A DNA stretch of 64,000 nucleotides, taken from positions 62,001 through 126,000 of the forward strand of contig JADJPH010000008.1 of the NCBI GenBank assembly GCA_016713335.1, written 5' to 3'. Positions within the stretch are counted from its first letter, which is position 1. The number at the start of each line of letters is the position of its first letter. This stretch comes from Candidatus Fredericiella danica (lineage in GTDB: Bacteria; Chloroflexota; Anaerolineae; Caldilineales; Caldilineaceae). The position numbers were made by a program, and so were the translations under genes. Of this stretch, positions 21,735 through 28,830 are shown piece by piece. The notes under the pieces were generated by a model. That model ran no database searches and was not told the DNA's origin. It saw only the letters and a program-made list of their open reading frames with translations.

Positions 21735-22952
21735 ATGTCGGATATTCTGCTCATCAACGTCACCGGCAAGGATCGCACCGGTCTGGTGGCGCGTGTCACC
21801 GGCGTGCTGGCCGAACACGGCGTCAACGTGCTGGACATCGGTCAGGCGGTCATTCATGACTACATCTCGCTTGGCATCCTGGTCGAGATCCCTGAGGCGC
21901 AGGCTTCATCGCCGGTGATCAAGGACCTGCTCTTCGCGGGGCACGATCTGGGGGTGGATGTTCGTTTTCGCCCGACGACCCTGGCGGATTATGAAGAATG
22001 GGTGCGTGAACAGGGGCGCGAGCGCCACATCATCACCTTGCTGGGCCGGCGCCTTAGCGCTGCACAGATCGCCCGCGTGGCGAGCGTCTGTGCGCAGCAC
22101 GGTCTCAACATCGACGTCATCACGCGCCTCTCGGGCCGGGCTTCGTTGTCCAACCCCACGCAGTCACCCAATGCCAGCATTCAGCTCACCATCACCGGCA
22201 CCTTGCAGGACCCGCGCGCCATGCGCGATCAACTGTGGCAGATCGCGGAGACCACGGGCATCGACATTGCGTTTCATGCGGACGACATTTACCGGCGCAA
22301 CCGCCGGTTGGTGGCGTTCGACATGGATTCCACCCTGATCCAGTGTGAAGTCATCAACGAACTGGCTACGGCCGCGGGTGTGGGCGAAGAGGTGGCTGCC
22401 ATCACGGAGGCGGCAATGCGGGGCGAACTGGATTTTCGCGCCAGCCTGAAACGCCGTGTCGCCCTGCTGCGAGGACTCGATGAGTCGGTCCTTGCGGAGA
22501 TTGCGGACCGGTTGCCGCTCAGCGAAGGCGCCGAACGAGTCACCAGCACCTTGCGCCGCCTGGGGTATAAGATGGCCATCTTGTCCGGTGGCTTTGACTA
22601 CTTTGCCCGGCGCCTTCAACACCAGCTTGGCATTGACTATGCCTTCACCAATCGCCTCGAAATTGTGGACGGCAAGTTGACGGGGCAACTGCTGGGCGAC
22701 ATCGTCGATGGTCAGCGCAAAGCCGAACTATTGGCCATGCTCGCCGCCCAGGAAGGGTTGTCGCTGGAACAGACGATTGCGGTGGGCGACGGCGCCAACG
22801 ACATCCCGATGCTTAGCGCCGCCGGGCTTGGCGTGGCGTTCCACGCCAAACCCATTGTGCGCCGCCAGGCCGAACGCACGATCACGGATGTGGGGCTGGA
22901 CGGACTTCTGTATCTGATCGGGATTCGCGAACGCGAGATCATGAATGGGTGA
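21735..22952 (+). CDS. serB: Phosphoserine phosphatase with two ACT domains
   Basis: Catalyses the last step of serine synthesis, phosphoserine to serine. The 405-residue form has two N-terminal ACT domains (residues about 4-80 beginning ILLINVTGKDRTGLVARVTG, and about 95-180) that probably sense amino acids. The HAD phosphatase domain follows: AFDMDSTLIQCEVINELA (nucleophile Asp), MAILSGGFDYFA (motif II Ser), KAELL (motif III Lys) and VGDGANDIPML (motif IV). It starts 14 bases after the VCBS gene, perhaps co-transcribed. Confidence 0.94.
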   Translation: MSDILLINVTGKDRTGLVARVTGVLAEHGVNVLDIGQAVIHDYISLGILVEIPEAQASSPVIKDLLFAGHDLGVDVRFRPTTLADYEEWVREQGRERHIITLLGRRLSAAQIARVASVCAQHGLNIDVITRLSGRASLSNPTQSPNASIQLTITGTLQDPRAMRDQLWQIAETTGIDIAFHADDIYRRNRRLVAFDMDSTLIQCEVINELATAAGVGEEVAAITEAAMRGELDFRASLKRRVALLRGLDESVLAEIADRLPLSEGAERVTSTLRRLGYKMAILSGGFDYFARRLQHQLGIDYAFTNRLEIVDGKLTGQLLGDIVDGQRKAELLAMLAAQEGLSLEQTIAVGDGANDIPMLSAAGLGVAFHAKPIVRRQAERTITDVGLDGLLYLIGIREREIMNG

Positions 22953-23155
22953 TACGGGTTGCGTGTCTGGTGTTCCGTATTGCGTATCTCGTATCTTGAA
23001 CACCCCTCCTACCGTCCAGAGCGCGTCGTAGGGACAGCGGCACTGCCATGTCCGGGGTGGCTTGAAGAATGCACCCCGGGTTGAACCCCGAAAATCTGAA
23101 ACGCACTTGCGGGCAGATTGGACTGATTGACGGCATTGGCAAACTCGTGATACAC
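22953..23155. repeat. Intergenic region with degenerate simple repeats and an inverted repeat
   Basis: No gene is seen. 22965-23000 contains degenerate heptamers (GCGTGTC, GCGTATC, CGTATCT) of the family found at 39904 and 40715. The segment GTAGGGACAGCGGCACTGCC (from 23027) followed by CCGGGGT/ACCCCGG arms about 23052-23081 looks like a dispersed intergenic repeat unit with hairpin potential. Confidence 0.4.
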
Positions 23156-23199
23156 TCAAACTAAGCCAGTTGGCTTATAAGCCAACTGGCTTAGTTTGA
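23156..23199. promoter_or_regulatory. 44-bp perfect palindrome made of two tandem 16-bp operators
   Basis: Bases 23156-23177 are the exact reverse complement of 23178-23199, with no loop. Inside it are two adjacent 16-mers, TAAGCCAGTTGGCTTA (23162-23177) and TAAGCCAACTGGCTTA (23178-23193), each an inverted repeat with a 2-base centre. This is the arrangement expected for cooperative binding of a dimeric repressor. It ends just before the GAGGAGG ribosome site of the ATPase gene. Operator function is inferred. Confidence 0.6.
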
Positions 23200-23211
23200 G
23201 GAGGTCACCTG

Positions 23212-24867
23212 ATGGCTGGCATCTACACGACACCCCTTTACTTTACCAACCGCGTCAGCGAGCTGACTACCCTTGCGCTCGTGGCCGATGATCTGATGGC
23301 AGGCCGGCCGCGTCACGTGGCGCTATTCGGCCTGCGGAGGATTGGCAAGACACTTGTCTGTCAGGAGCAGATGCGCCGGCTGCGCGCAGGTGGCGAGGTG
23401 CTTCCCGTCTATCTTGACCTGCAGGATCTCGCCAGTTCACCAGAGCTTTTTGCGCAGCGATACGTTGGTCTCTCCTGTTTTTGGGCGGTCGATCACGGCG
23501 AAGGCCCAACGGATCCCTATCTGAACGCCACTGCATTGTTGCAGACCAATGCCGCGAGCCTGCCGGTGGTCACGCGCACTGCGTCTGCGCTCATCAACGA
23601 GATGGGCAAGCAGAAGGTCGACTATACCGCCCTGTTGAACATTGCATTGGACTTCCCCGAACGTCTGGCTGAAGCGCTTGGGCGACCGCTCATGTACTTC
23701 CTGGACGAATTCCCCGAGTTGCTCACCCTGGGCAGTTTTCCGGGGTTGGGGAGCCGCTGAAGCACTTTCGCGCAGCGCTGCAACGCCAGACTCGAGTTGC
23801 CTATGTGATCACCGGCTCAGCGGTCAGCGCCACCGAACGCATTGTACAGGATCACCAATCGCCTTTGTTCCTCCAGTTTCGTGCGCTTGAACTTCACCCA
23901 TTTACGCCTGAAGATACGCAGGCACTCACCGAAAAACTCGCTGGGCGGCTGTCACCCACCGCGCAAGCGGCGATCCACACCTACACCTTTGGCCATCCCT
24001 TCTATGTGACTGCACTGGTCGAACGTGTACGCGAACTGGCGGTGGGCGAGGTCGAAGCGGTGACGCCTGAGTTGGTGAGCCAGGCGTTTGTGCTCGAAGC
24101 GCTCGAGAATCGTGGACAAATCTACGGCTACTGCCGTTACCTGTACGATATTTCTCTCCAGAAAGCGCGCGGTTACGGTGTGCTCAAGGCGTTGCTCCAG
24201 ATTCTTGCCACCGAAGATGGCCTGCCCCTGTCGGAAGTCGCCAGCCGCTTGCGGCGTCAGGCGCCGGCTGCGCGTGACTATCTCAGACGTTTGATGGCGG
24301 TGGATCTGTTGCTTGAGCGCGACGGGCGTTATTTCTACGCCGATCCCGTGTTTCGCTACTGGGTGGCGCAGACGACCAAGGGTGTGGCCATCGAGGGATT
24401 CCCGCGCCAAGAGGAGTTGAAGGTGCTGGTCGCCGGCCTGGCGGAGCGATTTGCGTGCCTCGACCCAACTGGGCCGCGCCAAAGAGAGCGAGGTGCGGGA
24501 GTTACTGCGGAAAATGGCAGGACGGACCGTGCCGGGCGCCTACCTGGGGCAAATCGACCCCATCGCCGTGCCCACCTTCACCCGCATCGAGCCGTATCAT
24601 TCACCGGATGGCCAGATTGAGATCGATGCACTTGCTGAAAACGGCGAACTGTGGGCGGTGGAGGTCAAATGGCGGCAGAAGCGAGTCGGTCGCAGCGAGT
24701 TGGAAAGACTGTTGGTGGCAGCGGATGGGCTCCAAGCGCGCGCCTGGTGCATCTCGCAGGCAGGGTTCACCCCAGATGCTTTGACCTTTGCCACAACGTA
24801 CCACATGTTGATCAGCAGCGGCGAGGATCTGGCGGCGATAGCGAGATTGAATAGGTATTCTGTGTAA
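23212..24867 (+). CDS. AAA ATPase with C-terminal PD-(D/E)XK nuclease-like domain (two frameshifts)
   Basis: The reconstructed product of about 551 residues belongs to the archaeal-type AAA/STAND ATPases with a DUF234-like tail. Residues 1-180 hold FTNRVSELTTL, Walker A GLRRIGKT and Walker B LMYFLDEFPEL. A winged-helix region follows around residues 330-390 (KALLQILATEDGLPLSEVAS). The tail has EIDALAENGELWAVEVKWRQ, the Asp..Glu-x-Lys signature of the nuclease fold. Frame breaks occur near 23750 (in a GGGG run; continuation EPLKHFRAALQRQTRVAYVI) and near 24455-24465. GAGGAGG lies eight bases before ATG 23212. Members of this family are often solitary or mobile and their physiological role is unclear. 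Confidence 0.8.
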
Positions 24868-24884
24868 ATTCACAATTTTCCCTA

Positions 24885-24913
24885 TTGACAACCTCAGTTT
24901 TGTGTGTTATTCT
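24885..24913 (+). promoter_or_regulatory. Near-consensus sigma-70 promoter for an unidentified small RNA
   Basis: TTGACA at 24885-24890 and TATTCT at 24908-24913 are separated by 17 bases, only 18 bases after the ATPase stop. No ribosome site or credible gene follows; the transcript would start near 24920. Confidence 0.65.
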
Positions 24914-24919
24914 CTATTC

Positions 24920-25234
24920 GAAGTGTTGGTTTGTGCGTGTGCCGGCGGTGTAGACCCTGGCGACTCTCAGCAATCAACTTATTTCATTGGAAGTCGACAG
25001 GGCTACACCGGCACCCCCGGAGCCCCCAAAAAGTTCAGGTAAGCCTATGCGTTTCGCCATTCTGCCAATCTCTCTCCAAAGAATACTTGGCACTCACAAT
25101 CCCTGTTGGGGAACTCGAAACACCACTGCAACCTGCGTTGGACGCGGGAGGCGCAACCGGCGACGGCGATAGCCGCCCAGTCCTGGCCCTCCTTTAAGCG
25201 CAGGTTCATGTGAGTGAACCTGCGCTTTTTGTTT
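24920..25234 (+). ncRNA. Candidate structured small RNA of about 315 nt, family unknown
   Basis: The interval is bounded by a strong promoter and a perfect intrinsic terminator. Its 5' third folds into a long imperfect hairpin: GTGCCGG..TGTAG..CCCTG..CGACT (24938-24964) pairs with AGTCG..CAGGG..CTACACC.GGCAC (24991-25013). GGCG/CGCC-type helices are possible at 25150-25175. Signature bases of RNase P RNA, SRP RNA, tmRNA or 6S RNA were looked for and not found. An open frame of 97 codons from 24904 starts inside the promoter and has no ribosome site, so it is not called as a gene. Confidence 0.5.
25198..25234 (+). terminator. Rho-independent terminator of the small RNA
   Basis: A perfect 11-bp stem, GCGCAGGTTCA (25198-25208) and TGAACCTGCGC (25215-25225), with a 6-base loop, is followed by TTTTTGTTT. 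Confidence 0.9.
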
Positions 25235-25276
25235 GCCTTTCACAGGCATTAAGACAGCGCAAGACAATTTAATCAT

Positions 25277-25416
25277 GGGGATATAGCTCAACGGCAGAGC
25301 ATTGCGGCGGCTTCGGCCGCATACGCGACTGCGCCGCCATGCCTGTTAACCGCGGGCCGATAGTGGTCGCTTATCTTTGGTGGCAAAGGTTGCAGGTTCA
25401 ATTCCTGCTGTCCCCA
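25277..25416 (+). ncRNA. tRNA-shaped RNA with Y-RNA-like insert in the anticodon loop (YrlA-like)
   Basis: All tRNA parts except the anticodon loop are present. The acceptor stem GGGGATA (25277-25283) pairs with TGTCCCC (25409-25415), with T8/A9 after it. The D arm is GCTC-AACGGCA-GAGC, the variable loop AGGTT, and the T arm GCAGG-TTCAATT-CCTGC (25392-25408). N73 is A and CCA is not encoded. The anticodon stem is TTGC (25302-25305) with GCAA (25383-25386), but 77 bases replace the loop. The insert contains a UUCG-capped hairpin (25307-25320) and GCGGGCCGA-N10-TTATC (25352-25375), which resembles the Ro-binding strand of Y RNAs (GGUCCGA..UUAUC). With rsr 300 bases downstream this is best explained as a YrlA-type Y RNA, known for tRNA mimicry. 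A tRNA with an intron is the alternative. Confidence 0.75.
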
Positions 25417-25420
25417 ACTC

Positions 25421-25447
25421 TGTGGATCTGAAACACACAGATCCACA
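25421..25447 (+). terminator. Hairpin after the tRNA-like RNA, possible terminator
   Basis: A perfect 10-bp stem, TGTGGATCTG (25421-25430) and CAGATCCACA (25438-25447), with a 7-base loop, is followed by ATGATTTTGG. The T-run is short, so termination may be partial or the stem may be part of RNA processing. Confidence 0.5.
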
Positions 25448-25462
25448 ATGATTTTGGTTGAT

Positions 25463-25542
25463 CTGCGGGCCGAAGTTGGTTGGTTATCGCTATCAGACCC
25501 GACCAACGTTCATTCGCCTGCTGTCACTTATGTCGGACCCTG
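25463..25542 (+). ncRNA. Second Y-RNA-like module
   Basis: GCGGGCCGA (25465-25473) recurs with TTATC exactly ten bases after it (25484-25488). GGGCCGA pairs with TCGG-A-CCC (25533-25540), leaving one bulged A. A helix with a single bulge is the usual Ro-binding feature of Y RNAs. Between the strands an inner hairpin forms from GTTGGT (25475-25480) and ACCAAC (25502-25507). Ends of the RNA are estimated. Confidence 0.6.
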
Positions 25543-25672
25543 GCGGGCCGGCGCATGTAGGTTATCTTGCCAAGACACACCAGTCTAAGAACCTGGAGCG
25601 GTGGTGAATGGGAACATCTGCCACCTTTGCCTACAGCACATCATGTCTGCCAGGGAATTGCCGGCCCCGCGG
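25543..25672 (+). ncRNA. Third Y-RNA-like module or structured rsr leader
   Basis: GCGGGCCGG (25543-25551) is followed ten bases later by TTATC (25562-25566), as in the two upstream modules. Its possible partner CCGG-C-CCCGC (25661-25670) again leaves a one-base bulge at the same place. It may be a third Y RNA or part of the rsr 5' leader. A separate CCCGCT/AGCGGG hairpin lies at 25677-25694, before the ribosome site. Confidence 0.4.
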
Positions 25673-25732
25673 CTTGCCCGCTCCCCCGAGCGGGTCAGCA
25701 TCGGGACGGCAAACAATCATTCGGAGGTTGGT

Positions 25733-27375
25733 ATGGCGTACGGAAAACACTATGCAATGCGGGCTACCCCTCAGTGGGCGCCAATGCCGGGTGCCGGGCA
25801 GGTCCAAAACTCAGCCGGTGGCTATGCCTGGGCAGTGGACGATTGGGTTCGCCTCGATCGCTTCCTTGTCCTGGGCGCCGAAGGGGCACGTACTATATCG
25901 GCGAACGCCGCCTGACGGTGGAGAACGCCGAAGCCGTGCGCCGATGTCTGGTGGAAGACGGTGTGAGCGTGGTACGGCGCATCGTGGAGATCAGCGAAGG
26001 TGGTCGTGCGCCTAAGAATGACCCTGCCCTCTTTGCCCTCGCGATGGCGATTGGGCTCGGTGACGAGACCACCCGCCGGGCGGCAGTGCTGGCGCTTCCT
26101 TATGTGGCGCGTATCGGGACGCATCTGTTCCACTTCCTGGCATTCGTCGACCGCTTCCGCGGCTGAGGGCGTGGTCCCCGCCGGGCCGTGGCGGATTGGT
26201 ATAAGCAGATGCCGGCCGAGAAACTGGCGTACCAGGCGATCAAGTACCAACAGCGCGACGCGTGGTCACACCGGGACGCGCTGCGTCTGGCCCACCCGAA
26301 GGCGCCGTCAGAACAGCATGCGGCCATCTATTCGTGGATGACCAGGGGCTGGGAGGCGGTGGCCGCTGAGCCGCATCCAGATGCCGCACTGCGGCAGATC
26401 TGGGCGATGGAACGGGCAAAGCAGGCGACCGGCGTTCAGGAGATCGTCGACCTGATCGACCGCTACAACCTACCCTGGGAGGCAGTGCCTACCCAGTGGC
26501 TGGGGCAGGCGGCGGTGTGGCAAGCACTGCTCCCAAAACTGCCGGCGACGGCGCTGCTCCGTAACGCGGGGCGCATGACCGCCAATGGGGCGTTGCAGCC
26601 CAAAGGTGCGGAAGTGCAATTCGTTGTCGAACGGCTCGGGAGCCGGGAAGTGTTGCGCAAGGCGCGCATTCACCCGATCGCAGTGCTCTCTGCGCTGAAG
26701 ACCTATGCGCAGGGTCATGGCGAACGTGGCCGCCTGAAGTGGACACCGGTCGAGGCCATTGCCACCGCGCTGGATAAGGCGTTCTATATGGCCTTTGACA
26801 ACGTGGAGGCGACCCACCGACGGATGCTGTTGGCGCTGGATGTGTCGGCGTCGATGGATGGCGGATCGATTGCCGGCGTACCTGGCTTGACTCCGCGCGT
26901 GGCGTCGGCAGCGATGGCGCTGGTGACGGCCGCAGTGGAACCCAACCACACCTTCGTCGCCTTCGCAGCGGCGCCTGGTGGAGGGTACGGCGGCCAGTTC
27001 GGCGGCGGCGATCCAGGCATGCCACCGGTCGATATCACGCCCGCCATGCGGCTGGAGGAAGTGATCCAGCGCATGCAGGCGATTCCGATGGGGGGCACCG
27101 ACTGCTCGCTCCCGATGCGTTGGGCGCTCAAGGAGCGGCGACCGGTGGACGTGTTCGTGATCTATACGGACTCGGAGACCTGGGCGGGTCCCGTGCACCC
27201 GGTGCAAGCGCTCCGCACCTATCGGGAGCAGATGGGGATTGCGGCAAAGCTGATCGTGGTTGCGATGACGTCAAACGGCTTCTCAATCGCCGATCCGGAC
27301 GATGCCGGGATGTTGGATGTCGTGGGCTTTGATGCCGCCACCCCACAAGTGATGGCGGATTTCATCAAGCAGTAA
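25733..27375 (+). CDS. rsr: TROVE/vWA-domain Ro60 orthologue Rsr (frameshift plus in-frame TGA)
   Basis: Ring-shaped Y-RNA and misfolded-RNA binding protein, about 547 residues as reconstructed. The N-terminal TROVE repeats include GGYAWAVDDWVRLDRFLVLG, NDPALFALAMAIGLGDE, HLFHFLAFVDRFRG and MLRNAGRMT-like TALLRNAGRMTANG. The C-terminal vWA domain has the MIDAS motif LDVSASMDG (about residue 370), GGTDCSLP and YTDSETW. GGAGG precedes ATG 25733. Two breaks exist: one G is missing near 25880 in a GGGG run (continuation TYYIGERRLTVENAEA), and TGA at 26164-26166 sits where homologues have Trp in the RGWGRG motif. Upstream Y-like RNAs are the expected ligands. Sequence errors are likelier than true decay because the rest of both frames is well conserved. 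Confidence 0.88.
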
Positions 27376-27395
27376 AGAGGTATGTGGAGGTAGGT

Positions 27396-27852
27396 ATGAT
27401 TCTCTCAGAAGCGCTCATGCAGCGCGCTGACCTTCAGCGCCGGCTTGAGCAGATCAAGGCTCGTCTCCTGCGCAATGTTCGGGTGCAGGAGGGTGAGAAA
27501 CCCGCCGAGGACCCTGCGGAACTCATGGCGGAGTTCGAGCGCGTCGCCGCCGAGTTAACCACCATCGTGCAGCGGATCAATCGGACCAATGCCGCAACGG
27601 CGTTCGATGCGACGATGACGTTGACGGACGCGATCGCCGTACGTGACGGTCTGCGCAAGCGCGCTACGGTGTACAACGAGCTCACCGCCGCTGCGGTGAT
27701 GCGACAGGATCGTTACTCGCGCAGTGAAGTTCGCTTCGCATCAACGATCAATATCGCGGCAGTCCAGGCACAGGCGGACAATTATTCCCGTGAGGCACGT
27801 GCGTTGGACGCGCATCCAGGCGCAAAACTGGAAGGTGGAACTCGTAGACTGA
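27396..27852 (+). CDS. DIP1984 family protein (frameshifted near C-terminus)
   Basis: A helical protein of about 152 residues starting MILSEALMQRADLQRRLEQ, with KARLLRNVRVQEGEKPAEDP and IQRINRTNA-like VQRINRTNAATAF. These segments match the DIP1984 (septicolysin-like) family, whose biochemical role is unknown. GGAGG precedes the ATG. The frame shifts near 27815; in the other frame it reads ALDARIQAQNWKVELVD and stops at 27852, the normal family ending. It begins 20 bases after rsr on the same strand, so the two are probably co-transcribed. Confidence 0.8.
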
Positions 27853-28110
27853 GGTGTTGGTAACCGTTGTTCGAGGTAGAGCGCTACCGTCCACTTGTGG
27901 ACTAGCTGACAAGCGAAAATTGTCACCAAAAACGGGTGGTGAGGACAGCCCCCACAAAAATTGTCGTGTCCAATACTGTGACAAGGGCAATGGGCACAGG
28001 GCATTGTTACTACCAAGCGCTGATCGAAATCAACGGTGAGGGTGGGATAGGGGAGTGCGGCGCCGCATGGCTGAAGGGCTGTGCGGCGCCGCCGCGTATC
28101 TGGAGTCCGA
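27853..28110. other. Intergenic region, no gene seen
   Basis: About 260 bases. A GGACA/TGTCC pair with internal CCCCCAC is possible at 27941-27972. The palindromic 12-mer TGCGGCGCCGCA at 28056-28067 is repeated in shortened form at 28082-28092. Nothing else is supported. Confidence 0.4.
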
Positions 28111-28542
28111 ATGAGCGATGCGACGATCCTAGCGCCGGCACTTCCTGCTTTGGCTTGCCGCCGGGCTGGGCGGGGGGGGGCCCGGCCGGCCGGGGGGGGG
28201 GGGGGGGGGGGGGGGCCCCCCCCCCCGGCCCCCCCCTCTGGCGGGTGTCGGGTTGGTAACCATCCTGGTTGTGCTCTGGCGTCCGCAGCGGGCGCCCTCC
28301 TGGCCATGCGTGGGGTGATGGTGGTGCTGGCGCTTGGCAGCCTGCTGGGCGTTGCGCTGCATATCTTCAACAACATCGCGTTCGCACAGGAGATCCAACC
28401 GAACGCCGCCACCGGTGAACTCCTGTTGGCAGGGGTGATGGGCGCCAACCCGATGCTGGCGCCGGGCATCCTGGCGCTGGCCGCGATCCTCGCCTTTGCC
28501 GCGACCTACGCGGAACCGGCACTGAGCAAAAATCGAGTTTGA
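28111..28542 (+). CDS. Small multi-pass membrane protein, disrupted by a G/C homopolymer tract
   Basis: The C-terminal two thirds are clearly membrane-like: LAMRGVMVVLALGSLLGVALHIFNN (a helix, then FAQEIQPNAATGE) and MLAPGILALAAILAFAATYA. Upstream, the membrane-like segments RHFLLWLAAGLGG and GLVTILVVLWRPQRA each read in other frames. The frame crosses a 24-base G run and an 11-base C run (28192-28226) that cannot be trusted. The real protein is probably a three- or four-helix membrane protein of about 140 residues. The start at 28111 is tentative and the family is not recognised. Confidence 0.5.
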   Translation: MSDATILAPALPALACRRAGRGGARPAGGGGGGGGPPPPAPPSGGCRVGNHPGCALASAAGALLAMRGVMVVLALGSLLGVALHIFNNIAFAQEIQPNAATGELLLAGVMGANPMLAPGILALAAILAFAATYAEPALSKNRV

Positions 28543-28830
28543 CACTTCGGCCATAGCCACTTATGCTCCCATAACCACTTTCGGCTCGCAGAGGGTAGCT
28601 ATGCAGGCCGCCAAAGTGCCTTCCCGGCTTGCTGCATCGATGCGTGTTCCGGTACGGTAACGAGAGAAGACACAGTGCTCAGCATCCCTGGGCGCTGTTT
28701 TCCTATTGCCACCGGCGCCAGCGGCGGGGATTCCATTTTTGGGGCGATGGCTCACATTCGCCTGCGAGCAACGTAGTATAGTGGTAATACCCCAGTGCAG
28801 TCGTTTGTAACACACAAGAGGAGAATGCTC
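28543..28830. other. Intergenic region upstream of peptide ABC operon
   Basis: About 290 bases without a gene. A TATAGT -10-like element at 28777-28782 lies about 50 bases before the binding-protein start, but no good -35 is visible. Confidence 0.35.

Noticed and set aside
24904..25197. 97-codon open frame after the ATPase gene
   Set aside because: Starts between the -35 and -10 of a strong promoter and has no ribosome site; the region looks like an RNA gene.
24920..25234. 6S RNA, RNase P RNA, SRP RNA or tmRNA
   Set aside because: The conserved signature bases of these RNAs were not found; a UAUUUCAU stretch resembling 6S lies in a hairpin loop, not in a central bubble.
25277..25416. Ordinary tRNA gene
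   Set aside because: No anticodon stem-loop of normal size can be drawn; a 77-base insert with Y-RNA motif occupies it.
26164..26166. TGA read as Trp (recoding)
   Set aside because: Several intact genes in the window end in TGA as a normal stop, so a base error or mutation is simpler.
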